NCBI GenBank assembly: GCA_016709025.1
Contig: JADJEQ010000037.1
Coordinates: 231,501 to 295,500, forward strand
DNA from: Bacteroidales bacterium
GTDB lineage: Bacteria > Bacteroidota > Bacteroidia > Bacteroidales > Lentimicrobiaceae
Length of the DNA: 64,000 nucleotides
Reading direction: 5' to 3'
The notes under the pieces are model-generated. The model had not been told where the DNA came from. It searched no databases and saw only the letters and a list, made by a program, of their open reading frames with translations. Position 1 is the first letter of the stretch. Every line of letters starts with the position of its first letter. This document shows, one piece after another, positions 43,985-52,844 of the stretch. Made by a program: the position numbers and the translations under genes.

Positions 43985-46504
43985 CTACAGAACAATAAGC
44001 TTTTTCGTAATAGTTTCATTTTCAAAAATCAACTTTACCAGGTATATTCCGGGTAAAATATTTTTCAAAGAAACCATGTTGGGTACACCACTTATCACAT
44101 TTTCAGTTATAAGCACTTTTCCGGGAGAATTACGAACTTCAAGTGAAGCTTTTATACCAGGTCTGTTCTTTTCAAACTGAATAAAAAACACATCCCTGAC
44201 CGGATTCGGATAAATCTGCATCCCTGAGGAACTGACATCTGCAACACCTGTATACACCTGAACCAGTACATCAAACGCAGTTGAGATTCCTGTACAACCC
44301 ATTTCATCTGTTTCGGAAACTTCTATACTTCCGTTTCCGGAAATTTCCCAGTGAACCAGAATCTCATTACTTCCCTGTCCGGAAACCAGGCTTCCTCCGG
44401 TTATGGTCCAGGTGAAAATACTCCCTGGATGCGGATCGGCAGAATAAGTAGTTTCATCATTTACACAAACAGTTGTTTCTCCTGAGATTACAGGTACCGG
44501 AACGCTGTTTACAATTACATTCAGTGCCGGAGAAAGTGGACCGTTTCCGCAATCGTTGCTTCCCTGCACCTGAATTGTCGCGATGCCTGAAAAATTTACG
44601 TTCCAGGTAACAAGTGCAGAATTATTGGCAGGTTGCGAAAGCGTCCCGGCTTCGGCCGGGTTTAATGTCCATGTAAGCCAATTGGCGTCCTGTGGTAAGA
44701 CTGCTGTATAGAGAGATTCCGCATTATTACAAACTGATACCTGGCCGGATGGAATTGATGCTGAAGATGGCAATGGGATAACAAATACGGATGAAACTCC
44801 AAGCATGGCTGAAGTACAACTCCCATTTGTGGCTGTTACCGTATAATCACCTTCCGTTTGGTATCCAAAGCTGAGTTCATTTCCTGTTCCCGGAACCGGT
44901 TCGCCGAGAAGTGATCCGTTTCTGTATAGCTGATAATCCAGGCCGGTTTCAGAATCCTCAAGTACTATTTCTATTCCTGACTGTCCGTTACAATAGCCAC
45001 CACCATCGTACAAAGAGTATACGATCGGTTGATGATTCAGCATGCATGAAAGCGATTCTGAAGCAGGCCCTGCTCCGCATTGGTTCGTGGCCGAAACACT
45101 TATTCCAAATGACCCGGTATACGATGATGATGCCGTGAAAGTAGCCGTAAGACCGTTTCCACTGAAAACACCTGCAGCCTGAGGTGAAACCGTCCACAGA
45201 TAACCTGAGGCTCCGGATACCTGAGTTGTGGTATACTGACTCACCGATGAACCACAAACTTCAGCTGGTCCCGACGCCTGACCGGGTGCTGCAGAAAGAG
45301 GTTCTTCAACATGAATATAATCCTCGTTACTGACTGTATTTGTAATTGTCCCGGTACTTACTTCAAGGGTTACATCGTAAACTCCCGGTGCAGAATAAAC
45401 GACCACCGGATTCTGGAGTGTTGATGTTGATGGAGTGCCACCTTCGAAAGTCCAGTTCCAATCCGTAGGGCTGCCAACAGACTGATCGGTAAAATGAACC
45501 GAACTTCCGGTACATATTGTTGAATTGTCAACGCTAAACGCAGCCGTAAGCAAAGGTGCCCTGCGGTAAAACCATCCCTGTGAACCGCAGATATAGCCTA
45601 TTCCGTCACCGGTGTACAGGATTTCATACAATGCGGGGTCACCGGTGCTTTGTGGATAATCATCGCTCCAGGTTGATCCGCCATCCATCGATTTGTAGAT
45701 CTGCTCCGGTGTTCCCGCAACAAACACTTCATTCTGGCCCGACCAGGCAAAATCATGCCACAACGGATAGCCGAAAGCAATCTGCTGTGAAGTCCATGTT
45801 ACGCCACCATCGTAGGTTTTGAAAAGCCACCCATCTTCACCGGCTGCCATCCCGGTCATTGGGCTATAGAAATCAATTCCCAACAACAATCCACCTGCAG
45901 AATATACCGTACTCCACGTCAGACCCCCATTGGTTGACTTCTGGATATCACCTCCGTTTGTAACCAGGAAATAGGTATCCGCGCTTACATAGCAAACCTT
46001 GTAAGGAATGCCCGTAAGACCGCTTCCCTCAGTCCAGTTTGCTCCACCGTTGGAAGTAACGTAGATCCCCATTCCGGTATTTGTCTGGGCTGCGACCACC
46101 CCATGGTTGGCATCCTTAAACACTACATCTGTGTAATAATAAATGTCAGAACCCGGCGATTGCGGCGTCCACGATACACCGGCATTGGTCGTTTTTGCAA
46201 AATAAGCGCTCCATCCACAGGCATAACCGGTATTCAGATCAGGGAAACTGAGGCCTTCGAGCCCCTGATCTGTACCTGTCCATAATGAACTCCACGAGCT
46301 TCCTCCATCGCTTGTTTTTATCACGATGCCATCACCCATATAGGTTAAGGATTGTCCTCCGGCATAACCGATCTGACTTTGCCCCCCCGGGAATTCAATC
46401 CCTTTAAAGATGTAATTATACCCGGTATTGATTTTTTCCCAGTCCTGGCTATACCCGGACCAAACCAAAAGGATTAGCTGCAAAATCAAAATCACTTTTT
46501 TCAT
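43985..46504 (-). CDS. T9SS-sorted YCF48/BNR-repeat propeller protein with PKD and cysteine-paired modules
   Basis: An 839-residue secreted protein. Signal peptide MKKVILILQLILLVWSGYSQ; residues about 20-310 form a YCF48/BNR-type propeller (IKTSDGGSSWSSLW, FAKTTNAGVSWTPQ, IYKSMDGGSTWSDDY); then a PKD domain (DWNWTFEGGTPSTSTLQNP); three or four sandwich modules each starting with a conserved cysteine (VCGSSVSQYTTT, YCNGQSGIEIVL, VCNNAESLYTAV, VCVNDETTYSAD); and the type IX sorting domain (IYPNPVRDVFFIQFEK; PGIYLVKLIFENE). The half after the propeller parallels the protein at 23451-26345 module for module. It should be surface-exposed; ligand unknown. Confidence 0.88.
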   Translation of the reverse strand: MKKVILILQLILLVWSGYSQDWEKINTGYNYIFKGIEFPGGQSQIGYAGGQSLTYMGDGIVIKTSDGGSSWSSLWTGTDQGLEGLSFPDLNTGYACGWSAYFAKTTNAGVSWTPQSPGSDIYYYTDVVFKDANHGVVAAQTNTGMGIYVTSNGGANWTEGSGLTGIPYKVCYVSADTYFLVTNGGDIQKSTNGGLTWSTVYSAGGLLLGIDFYSPMTGMAAGEDGWLFKTYDGGVTWTSQQIAFGYPLWHDFAWSGQNEVFVAGTPEQIYKSMDGGSTWSDDYPQSTGDPALYEILYTGDGIGYICGSQGWFYRRAPLLTAAFSVDNSTICTGSSVHFTDQSVGSPTDWNWTFEGGTPSTSTLQNPVVVYSAPGVYDVTLEVSTGTITNTVSNEDYIHVEEPLSAAPGQASGPAEVCGSSVSQYTTTQVSGASGYLWTVSPQAAGVFSGNGLTATFTASSSYTGSFGISVSATNQCGAGPASESLSCMLNHQPIVYSLYDGGGYCNGQSGIEIVLEDSETGLDYQLYRNGSLLGEPVPGTGNELSFGYQTEGDYTVTATNGSCTSAMLGVSSVFVIPLPSSASIPSGQVSVCNNAESLYTAVLPQDANWLTWTLNPAEAGTLSQPANNSALVTWNVNFSGIATIQVQGSNDCGNGPLSPALNVIVNSVPVPVISGETTVCVNDETTYSADPHPGSIFTWTITGGSLVSGQGSNEILVHWEISGNGSIEVSETDEMGCTGISTAFDVLVQVYTGVADVSSSGMQIYPNPVRDVFFIQFEKNRPGIKASLEVRNSPGKVLITENVISGVPNMVSLKNILPGIYLVKLIFENETITKKLIVL

Positions 46505-47126
46505 ATGCTTCCCGATTTAATTTGTATGCTTCATGAGTTAACTGCTACTTTGGCTGAATTCAAGCCGGATCAGGATAAATAGTAACCTTTTCTTCGTCGT
46601 ATTCAGGTTTATTTATTTCATTGACTTCTTTCCAGTAGCCGGTAATTGGCATTGCTGATGATGCATTCACAGCAAAGGCAATCTATAAAAATCTTCTGTG
46701 GTCTGTAATACAGAATAATGGTTTATCGAATCGGAATTAACCCCGCCATTTAAAATCATGCCTGTAAAAATTGTTACAATCCGGTTTCCATTTTCATGAA
46801 AATCTTCATCAAAAGTAAGAATAAACAAGTAATTATGCGTTTTGGGGAATTCAATATAACGGGAATTCAGGTCTTTTCCTTAAAAATCGGAAGAGTTGTA
46901 TCCAGCCATGCATGGACGATTAATCAGATCAATTAACAGTAAGAATATTGTATTTCATTGTTTTCAGGGGAAAATTCTCACGATTTGCATAAATGATTGT
47001 TATTCTCTGTTATCACTTTACTTCTTGTATAATAATCAGCAATTTTGTATATTCGTGTCAAATTGCCTGGTTTTATTCAGATATTATAATTTAAATCGTG
47101 AAAAGCTTAGATTCAATAAATTATCA
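46505..47126. other. intergenic region without recognised features
   Basis: The 622 bp between the divergent T9SS gene and the next ORF are A/T-rich. An in-frame extension of the next ORF reaches back to 46896, but its translation is hydrophobic and cysteine-rich and unlike a real N-terminus. I see no repeat, hairpin with T-run or consensus promoter that I can support. Confidence 0.6.
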
Positions 47127-47537
47127 ATGGAACGAAGAGACTATCTGTTAAGGGAAATAGAGAAAATAGGGATGGTCCTTCAGGCCATTCTCAACCGGCT
47201 GACAGGTAAAGGGGGAAATTTTCCAATCACATTAGAAAGCAGTTTCGAAGCAACCAGTGAGCTTTTACTAAGTGATGCGGATTTTGATCTGAACGGTTTT
47301 CTGGCCATGGACGAACCGGCTTCCGAGGATTACCTCGCCCGGTTCAAAGGGATGAACACCACCAATCTTGAACAACTTGCGGAAATTCTGTTTCAACTGG
47401 GAAAAAATGAGGAATCAGATAAAAAGAGCGTTTTACTTACAAAATCAATACAGCTTTTCGAATTGAGTGAAAGCATCGACAAGACTTATTCCATTGAAAG
47501 GGAAAGTAAAATCAGAGAGATAAAAAGTTTTCTTTAA
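47127..47537 (+). CDS. conserved hypothetical acidic protein
   Basis: A 136-residue protein starting at 47127 (MERRDYLLREIEKIGMVLQA), where the sequence turns from low-quality to typical soluble coding sequence. The first 45 residues form a helix resembling small Bacteroidota proteins of unknown function; then a DFDLNGFLAMDE segment, and an alpha-helical C-terminus (NTTNLEQLAEILFQL ... KSIQLFELSESIDK) like a single TPR-style helical pair. No signal peptide or catalytic motif. The DUF2007 gene follows after 54 bp, probably in the same transcript. Function unknown. Confidence 0.7.
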   Translation: MERRDYLLREIEKIGMVLQAILNRLTGKGGNFPITLESSFEATSELLLSDADFDLNGFLAMDEPASEDYLARFKGMNTTNLEQLAEILFQLGKNEESDKKSVLLTKSIQLFELSESIDKTYSIERESKIREIKSFL

Positions 47538-47591
47538 AAGCCGCTTTTTGCTGTTTATAATATCACCGAAATCAACTTAAGCTATGAAACG

Positions 47592-47843
47592 ATGAACCCA
47601 ACCAACCACAACGAACCTGTTGAAGTATATGCCGGCACCGCCTGGCAGGCAGGATTGCTTAAAAGCTTATTGGAAAATGCTGAAATTGAAGCATTTCTAA
47701 TAGATGAAATCATCGGAACCCTGAATCCATGGTGGACAGCGCCTGGTGGTGCGGGATCGGTAAAAGTAGTGGTCGACCCGACGAATTATGATAAGGCAAT
47801 GCTTATTGTGACTGAATTTGAGAGCAATATGCGGGAAGAATAA
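47592..47843 (+). CDS. DUF2007-family putative signal-transducing protein
   Basis: An 83-residue protein matching DUF2007 (EPVEVYAGTAWQAGLLKSLL, ENAEIEAFLIDE, GGAGSVKVVVDPTNYDKAMLI). The family has a small ferredoxin-like alpha/beta fold related to PII-type domains; molecular function is not established. It lies 54 bp after the acidic hypothetical protein on the same strand. Confidence 0.82.
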   Translation: MNPTNHNEPVEVYAGTAWQAGLLKSLLENAEIEAFLIDEIIGTLNPWWTAPGGAGSVKVVVDPTNYDKAMLIVTEFESNMREE

Positions 47844-48177
47844 AAGGTTCCTGCGCCCACAATCAAAGCGTTAAATAAAGCATGTTGAATCCCGGAATCA
47901 TATCCGGCTCTTATATTTTTGTTTGTTGGCATAAAACAACTCATTTCTGCTTATTATCAAAACAACATACAGGATTTGATTATAATCCGGAGATAATTAT
48001 CATATTATCACCCAATTCCAAATTGGCTATATACATCTTTGGCATTCCTAAATCTTATGCACGGTTCTAAATAAGGTGAACATTAAACCAAAAGTCAGAT
48101 TCTTTTGTTAATAATTTCTTCTGAAAAGTGAACCATAAGTTCAACAAACGAATTCTGAATTTAATTTATCTAGGGTA
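47844..48177. other. intergenic region without recognised features
   Basis: About 330 A/T-rich bases. A 62-codon ORF at 47882-48070 has an implausible composition (many Ile, Tyr, Cys and His) and no neighbour support, so I do not call it. No repeat or terminator seen. Confidence 0.6.
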
Positions 48178-49056
48178 ATGGCAACAACAGATAGAACCAA
48201 AATAACCGTAGAAGCAACAATCAATGCTCCGGTTGCAAAAGTCTGGCTTTTATGGACAAGGCCGGAACACATCACCAGATGGAACAATGCCTCCGATGAC
48301 TGGCACACGCCTTCAGCCGAAAACGATTTACGCGTAGGTGGAAAGTTCTCCTCAAGGATGGAAGCAAAGGATGGAAGTGTGGGGTTTGATTTTTGGGGGA
48401 TCTATACCACCATTGAACCACATCAGTACATCGGATACACCCTGGGCGACGAACGAAAAGTTGAGATCAGGTTTGTGGCAGATGGAAACAAAACCAGGGT
48501 AATTGAGACTTTTGACCCGGAAGAAGTCAATTCGGCTGAATTGCAGAAAACAGGCTGGCAGGCCATTCTGGATAACTTCAAAAAATACGCTGAAGCCACT
48601 ACCGGCAAGGAGACACTGCATTTTGAAATCAGCATTCATGCAAGCGCTTCAAAAGTCTACAGTACCATGATACATGAAAAACACTATGCGGAGTGGACTG
48701 CTGTTTTTAGCCCGACTTCGCGCTATGAAGGCTCCTGGGAAAAGGGTTCAGATATCAACTTCCTGGGAACCGACAAGGAAGGCAATGTTGGTGGAATGTA
48801 CAGCAGGATAAAGGAAAACATTCCCAACCGGTTTTTGAGCATAGAGCATTTGGGAATTATTCAAAACGGAGTAAAAACATCTTCAGGCCCTGAGGTAGAT
48901 GACTGGGCCGGTGCACTCGAAAATTATACGTTTACGGAAACGAACGGCACTACTTTACTCTCGGTTAGCCTCGACTCAATCGAAGAACATAAAGAATATT
49001 TTGAGAAGACCTGGCCCGCGGCACTGAAGGTTTTAAAAGAGATTTGTGAAAAATGA
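48178..49056 (+). CDS. tandem SRPBCC/AHSA1-domain protein
   Basis: A 292-residue soluble protein made of two START-like (SRPBCC) domains of the AHSA1 type. The first (about 8-140) is INAPVAKVWLLWTRPEHITRWNNASDDWHTP with VGGKFSSRMEAKDGS and GWQAILDNFKKY. The second (about 148-290) is EISIHASASKVYSTMIHEKHYAEWTAVFSP through YFEKTWPAALKVLKEI. Such domains bind hydrophobic ligands; single-domain members are usual, so the tandem arrangement is worth noting. A VOC protein and further small accessory enzymes follow. Confidence 0.88.
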   Translation: MATTDRTKITVEATINAPVAKVWLLWTRPEHITRWNNASDDWHTPSAENDLRVGGKFSSRMEAKDGSVGFDFWGIYTTIEPHQYIGYTLGDERKVEIRFVADGNKTRVIETFDPEEVNSAELQKTGWQAILDNFKKYAEATTGKETLHFEISIHASASKVYSTMIHEKHYAEWTAVFSPTSRYEGSWEKGSDINFLGTDKEGNVGGMYSRIKENIPNRFLSIEHLGIIQNGVKTSSGPEVDDWAGALENYTFTETNGTTLLSVSLDSIEEHKEYFEKTWPAALKVLKEICEK

Positions 49057-49181
49057 CCACGAAAACAAACTGAATAAACAAACCACAATTATACAGCAGT
49101 TGCTACAAGGCCTTTATTTCCGGGCTTTGGCTGCTGTAAGCGAACAGAGTTAATCATTGTTTTAACTAAAAATCAATTATC

Positions 49182-49622
49182 ATGGCAAGTGTCAGCACTT
49201 ATTTAAACTTTGGCCGGAACACGGAAGAAGCTTTTAAATTTTACAAATCAGTATTCGGAACTGAATTCCTTGGCGAAGGCTTTATGCGCTTCAGCGATAT
49301 ACCACCTTCCGAAAGCATGCCTCCCCTGCCCGAGGCAGATAAGAACCTGGTGATGCATGTTTCACTGCCTATTCTTGGCGGACATGTTATCATGGGGACC
49401 GATGCACCGGAGTCGATGGGATTTAAGCTTAACTCTGGTAACAACGTTTACCTCAATCTTGAGCCTGACACCCGGAAGGAAACTGAGAGGTTGTTTAAAG
49501 CGCTTTCTGAAGGAGGAAAGATTGAACAGGAATTACAGGATATGTTTTGGGGCGATTACTATGGTAGCTTCCGCGACAAGTTTGGCGTACAATGGATGTT
49601 CAACTGCGCGGAGCAAAAGTAA
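49182..49622 (+). CDS. VOC-superfamily protein (PhnB/glyoxalase-like)
   Basis: A 146-residue protein of the PhnB-type VOC family: STYLNFGRNTEEAFKFYKSV, FGTEFLGEGFMRFSDIPP, a central MHVSLPILGGHVIMGTD and the C-terminal FWGDYYGSFRDKFGVQWMFN. The fold is two beta-alpha-beta-beta-beta units, often binding a metal and a small ligand; the reaction is unknown. It follows the SRPBCC gene by 125 bp and may be in the same unit. Confidence 0.88.
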   Translation: MASVSTYLNFGRNTEEAFKFYKSVFGTEFLGEGFMRFSDIPPSESMPPLPEADKNLVMHVSLPILGGHVIMGTDAPESMGFKLNSGNNVYLNLEPDTRKETERLFKALSEGGKIEQELQDMFWGDYYGSFRDKFGVQWMFNCAEQK

Positions 49623-49789
49623 AAATGCTTCAAAAAGCTTGTGATTTCATGATTCCTTAAGCACAGAAATAGGTTGAGGCTGAGGCTGAGGTTGAGTAAG
49701 TGAATGACGAATGTAGAATGTAGAATTTACGATTTACGTTTTACAGCTTGCCTCGTGAGAGTGGAGCGATAACGAGGATTTATGATTAC

Positions 49790-50165
49790 CTTAACCTCAA
49801 CTTTTTAATGCTGGCCATAGAGATGTTACTGAACAGAGGGCTTTTTGAATTGAACTCTTGAACTCTTGAACATTAGATTATTAGTTTTTTGCCAACTATT
49901 ATTTTGGCAACCAGTAACCAGTAACAAGCAACCAGTAACCAGCAACCAGTAATCAGCAACCAGTAACCAGCTCTCAACCTTAACCTCAACCTCAACCTTT
50001 TAATGCTGGCCATATGGTTGTTACTGAATAGAGGGCTTTTTGAACCTTTGAACTCTTGAACCCTTGAACTCTTGAACTTTAGATAGTTAGCTTTTTTGCC
50101 AACCAGTAACCAGTAACCAGTAACCAGCCCTTAACCTCAACCTCAACCTTAACCTTAACCTCAAC
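49790..50165. repeat. direct repeat plus AACCAGT and TTAACC microsatellites
   Basis: A ~110-bp segment (TTTTTAATGCTGGCCATAGA ... GTTACTGAA ... GAGGGCTTTTTGAA ... TTGCCAAC) at about 49790-49897 recurs at 49981-50106. AACCAGTAACCAGCAACC microsatellite lies at 49911-49970 and 50101-50127, and CCTCAACCTTAACC repeats at 50130-50167. GGTTAAGG units recur at 54266. No gene is supported between 49623 and 50178. Confidence 0.75.
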
Positions 50166-50178
50166 CTCTCTTCACTTT

Positions 50179-50751
50179 ATGCGAAAACTATCTTCTTTCA
50201 CTTTCATCACCCTCAACGGCTTTATGCACGATCAGCATGGAGACATCGGCTGGCACCAGCACGGCGCTGAGGAAAACCAGGTAGCTGCAGATGGACTCGG
50301 AGCAGCAAATATTCTCCTTTTCGGACGTAAAACATGGGAAATGATGGCAAGTTACTGGCCAACACCGATGGCACTTGAAAATGACCCGACAGTTGCAGCC
50401 GGAATGAACAAGGCTGAAAAACTGGTTTTTTCATCAACACTTCAGGAAGCAGCATGGGAGAATACGACCATTGTTAACGGAGATATTGCAGAGAAAATCA
50501 GGCTTCTGAAACAGACCCCCGGGAATAATATGACCCTGCTTGGAAGCGGAAACATACTCAGCCAGTTCGCAGCAAAGGGCCTGATCGATGATTACCTGAT
50601 TATGATTGATCCTGTGGCCATCGGAACCGGAACACCAATTTTCAAAGGAATTCCCAAGCAACTGAATCTGAATCTTAAAAGCGTTCAAACATTTAAAAGC
50701 GGTGTTGTACTGCTACATTATACACCAAAAAAAAACCCTGATGAAAAATGA
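50179..50751 (+). CDS. dihydrofolate reductase-like protein (RibD C-terminal family)
   Basis: A 190-residue protein of the RibD-C/DHFR-like family: LSSFTFITLNGFMHDQHGDI at the N-terminus, NILLFGRKTWEMMASYWPTP with the nucleotide-binding GRKTWE motif, and NMTLLGSGNILSQFAAKGLI before the C-terminal strands. Members are NADPH-dependent reductases of unknown substrates, distinct from FolA. The start codon comes straight after a CCTCAACC microsatellite. The VOC gene overlaps its end by 11 bp. Confidence 0.88.
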   Translation: MRKLSSFTFITLNGFMHDQHGDIGWHQHGAEENQVAADGLGAANILLFGRKTWEMMASYWPTPMALENDPTVAAGMNKAEKLVFSSTLQEAAWENTTIVNGDIAEKIRLLKQTPGNNMTLLGSGNILSQFAAKGLIDDYLIMIDPVAIGTGTPIFKGIPKQLNLNLKSVQTFKSGVVLLHYTPKKNPDEK

Positions 50752-51163
50752 TATAACCACCTGCCTCTGGTTTGACGGACAGGCCGGAGAAGCAGCAAAT
50801 TTTTACTGCTCTGTTTTCAGAAATTCGAAAATCATTTCCAGTAGTCCCATGGTTACCAGTTTTGAACTGAACGGAAAAAGGTTCATGGGGCTGAACGGAG
50901 GCCCGTTATTCAAATTTAATGAAGCCGTCTCCTTCGTTGTAAACTGCGAAACCCAGGATGAAATTGACTACTTCTGGGACAAACTTACCGAAGGTGGTGA
51001 AGAAAGTCAGTGCGGCTGGCTGAAAGACAAATACGGGGTGTCGTGGCAGATCGTTCCCGAAATACTCGAACAACTGATGGCTGATCCTGAAAAAGCCCCG
51101 CGGGTTGTTGAGGCTTTTCTAAAAATGAAGAAATTTGATATTGAAACTTTGCTACAGGCTTAG
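50741..51163 (+). CDS. VOC-superfamily protein (PhnB-like)
   Basis: A 140-residue protein starting at 50741 inside the end of the DHFR-like gene (11-bp overlap), so translation is probably coupled. Typical elements: TTCLWFDGQAGEAANFYCSV, FELNGKRFMGLNGGPLFKF and GWLKDKYGVSWQIVPEILEQ, then a C-terminal VVEAFLKMKKFDIETL helix. Longer upstream frames exist, but the conserved start begins MKNDITTCLWF. Substrate unknown; the coupling suggests the pair acts together. Confidence 0.88.
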   Translation: MKNDITTCLWFDGQAGEAANFYCSVFRNSKIISSSPMVTSFELNGKRFMGLNGGPLFKFNEAVSFVVNCETQDEIDYFWDKLTEGGEESQCGWLKDKYGVSWQIVPEILEQLMADPEKAPRVVEAFLKMKKFDIETLLQA

Positions 51164-51352
51164 TTTAAGTCCAGAATGACCAGGCTTTTTCATACTCCGT
51201 GGCAATCAGGCCTGTGCATTGTTGCAATTATCATAACAAAATGTTTATAATCCGGTTTTGGCAGCCATACGAACTGTTCGTAAACCGGTGTGGAATACTC
51301 CTACACTTTATTCACATCAATCCGATCAGGGAGGTTTTCTCTATACAGAAAA

Positions 51353-51569
51353 CAATTTCATTTAGTTAAGGGACTTGTATGCTGAAATGTTTTAAACGCA
51401 ATGCGACGCAGTAAGACTGCCGAACTGTGCGCTGAGGAACAAGCTTACCTGCCTGTCGTCGGGCAGGGGGCAGCGGAGTTAGCAAGGTTCGCATTTCTTT
51501 GCGGTTCTCTGCGATAATCATTGCGTTACTCTGCGGTTAATTTTTTCAATCCATGAATTTACCCCATTG
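51353..51569. mobile_element. MITE-like element family B, copy 2 (right end decayed)
   Basis: Left end CAATTTCATTTAGTTAAGGG resembles that of the copy at 18736. The interior shares ACGCAATGCGACGCAG, GTGCGCTGAGGA, a GC-rich hairpin (CCTGCCTGTCGTCGGGCAGG at 51449-51468) and the block TCGCATTTCTTTGCGGTTCT with CTGCGATAATCATTGCGTTAC and CTGCGGTTAATTTTTT. The expected right inverted repeat is only weakly recognisable. The region between 51164 and 51353 shows no gene. Confidence 0.7.
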
Positions 51570-51573
51570 ACGC

Positions 51574-51662
51574 ATATCACCGCAAAACCCATAACAATAT
51601 ATATAGATATCTGTTTAATTATTGACCTAAAACGCATTATACAACTTTACAAAACCAGCCAT
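51574..51662 (+). promoter_or_regulatory. shared 5' leader motif, copy 3
   Basis: ATATCACCGCAAAACCCATA and ACAATATA (51574-51601) match the start of the leader at 37578. After an insertion of about 40 bases, CTTTACAAAACCAGCCAT precedes the ATG, matching its end. Confidence 0.45.
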
Positions 51663-52844
51663 ATGAAAAAATTAATGATACTCATGGGCATGCCTGGCAT
51701 TTTCATTGCTATCATGCTAACGACCGGGGCTTATGCCACCAAACATATTGTAAACGTTCAGAATTTTGTTTTTACCCCGGCCAATCTCCCCAATGTTTTT
51801 GTTGGCGATACCATCCGCTGGGTATGGGTAAATGGTAGCCATACCACTACTTCCACAACCATACCTGCGGGAGCAGCCACCTGGAATAGTCCCATATCAT
51901 TTTCTGTTCAGGTATATGAATACAAGATAACCATTCCGGGCACATACAATTACCGGTGTACGCCTCATTTTAGTAGTGGAATGATCGGTTCATTTACCGC
52001 AACCAATCCTCCTTCCCTTTCTGTAACACCTGCTAACCGGGATGTTGCGTCTGCAGCAGGCAGTACATCCTTTACGGTTACCACAACTGCCAACTGGACA
52101 GCACAAAGCAATCAACCCTGGTGTACGGTTACACCTTCCGGTTCGGGTAACGGCACCCTTGTTGCCAATTACTCCGACAACACGCTGCCTTTAAACAGAA
52201 TAGCCGCCATTACGGTTTTAGTTACAGGTGCTGAGCCTGTTATTGTTACTGTAACACAGGCCCAATCGGTCAACAAAACCCTTAATCTAACTCTTTACCT
52301 TGAAAGCTTGTTTAACGGGGCAACCATGAACTACGCGCAGGGTTCCTCAGGTAATCAGTTTCCGGGAAATACTGCCGATCAGGTATTTATTGAGTTACAC
52401 AATGCCACTCCACCCTATGACATAACAGGTACTCCATTCCTGGCAAACCTGAGTATTGAAGGCACTGCCTCTCTGAGTATTCCCGGGTCATTCAGCGACA
52501 ATTATTACATTGTGGTAAAACACCGCAACAGCATTGAAACATGGAACAGCAGTCCGGTATCATTCAGTGGTCAGCTTATAAATTATGATTTCAGCACGGC
52601 TGCCAGCCAGGCATATGGAGGGAATCTTAAACTAATTGCCGGGAAGTATGTAATCTACGGAGGCGACGTAACCCAGGACGACCTGGTAGATTCCGCTGAT
52701 ATAACACCCGTGGACAACGATTCGGGAAACTTTGAAACGGGCTACCTGGTAACCGATGCAAATGGCGATGGATCAGTTGACACAGCCGATATGACGATTC
52801 TGGATAACAATTCGTCAGAATATATCGCGACTGTTTCACCCTGA
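51663..52844 (+). CDS. secreted cupredoxin-BACON-dockerin-like protein
   Basis: A 393-residue exported protein; start 51663 begins the signal peptide (MKKLMILMGMPGIFIAIMLT, cleavage near AYAT). Residues about 25-112 are a plastocyanin-type cupredoxin (NFVFTPANLPNVFVGDTIRW) whose copper ligands are visible: His in NGSHTT, then Cys, His and Met in YRCTPHFSSGM. Residues about 117-205 are a BACON domain (SLSVTPANRDVASAAGSTSF). An unassigned sandwich follows, and the end resembles a dockerin/EF-hand pair (GDVTQDDLVDSADITPVDND; TDANGDGSVDTADMTILDNN). No type IX sorting domain is present. A periplasmic or released copper or electron-transfer role with carbohydrate or protein binding is inferred. Confidence 0.82.
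   Translation: MKKLMILMGMPGIFIAIMLTTGAYATKHIVNVQNFVFTPANLPNVFVGDTIRWVWVNGSHTTTSTTIPAGAATWNSPISFSVQVYEYKITIPGTYNYRCTPHFSSGMIGSFTATNPPSLSVTPANRDVASAAGSTSFTVTTTANWTAQSNQPWCTVTPSGSGNGTLVANYSDNTLPLNRIAAITVLVTGAEPVIVTVTQAQSVNKTLNLTLYLESLFNGATMNYAQGSSGNQFPGNTADQVFIELHNATPPYDITGTPFLANLSIEGTASLSIPGSFSDNYYIVVKHRNSIETWNSSPVSFSGQLINYDFSTAASQAYGGNLKLIAGKYVIYGGDVTQDDLVDSADITPVDNDSGNFETGYLVTDANGDGSVDTADMTILDNNSSEYIATVSP

Noticed and set aside
46896..47126. N-terminal extension of the acidic hypothetical protein
   Set aside because: The translated extension is cysteine- and aromatic-rich and looks like non-coding A/T-rich sequence; typical coding character starts at 47127.
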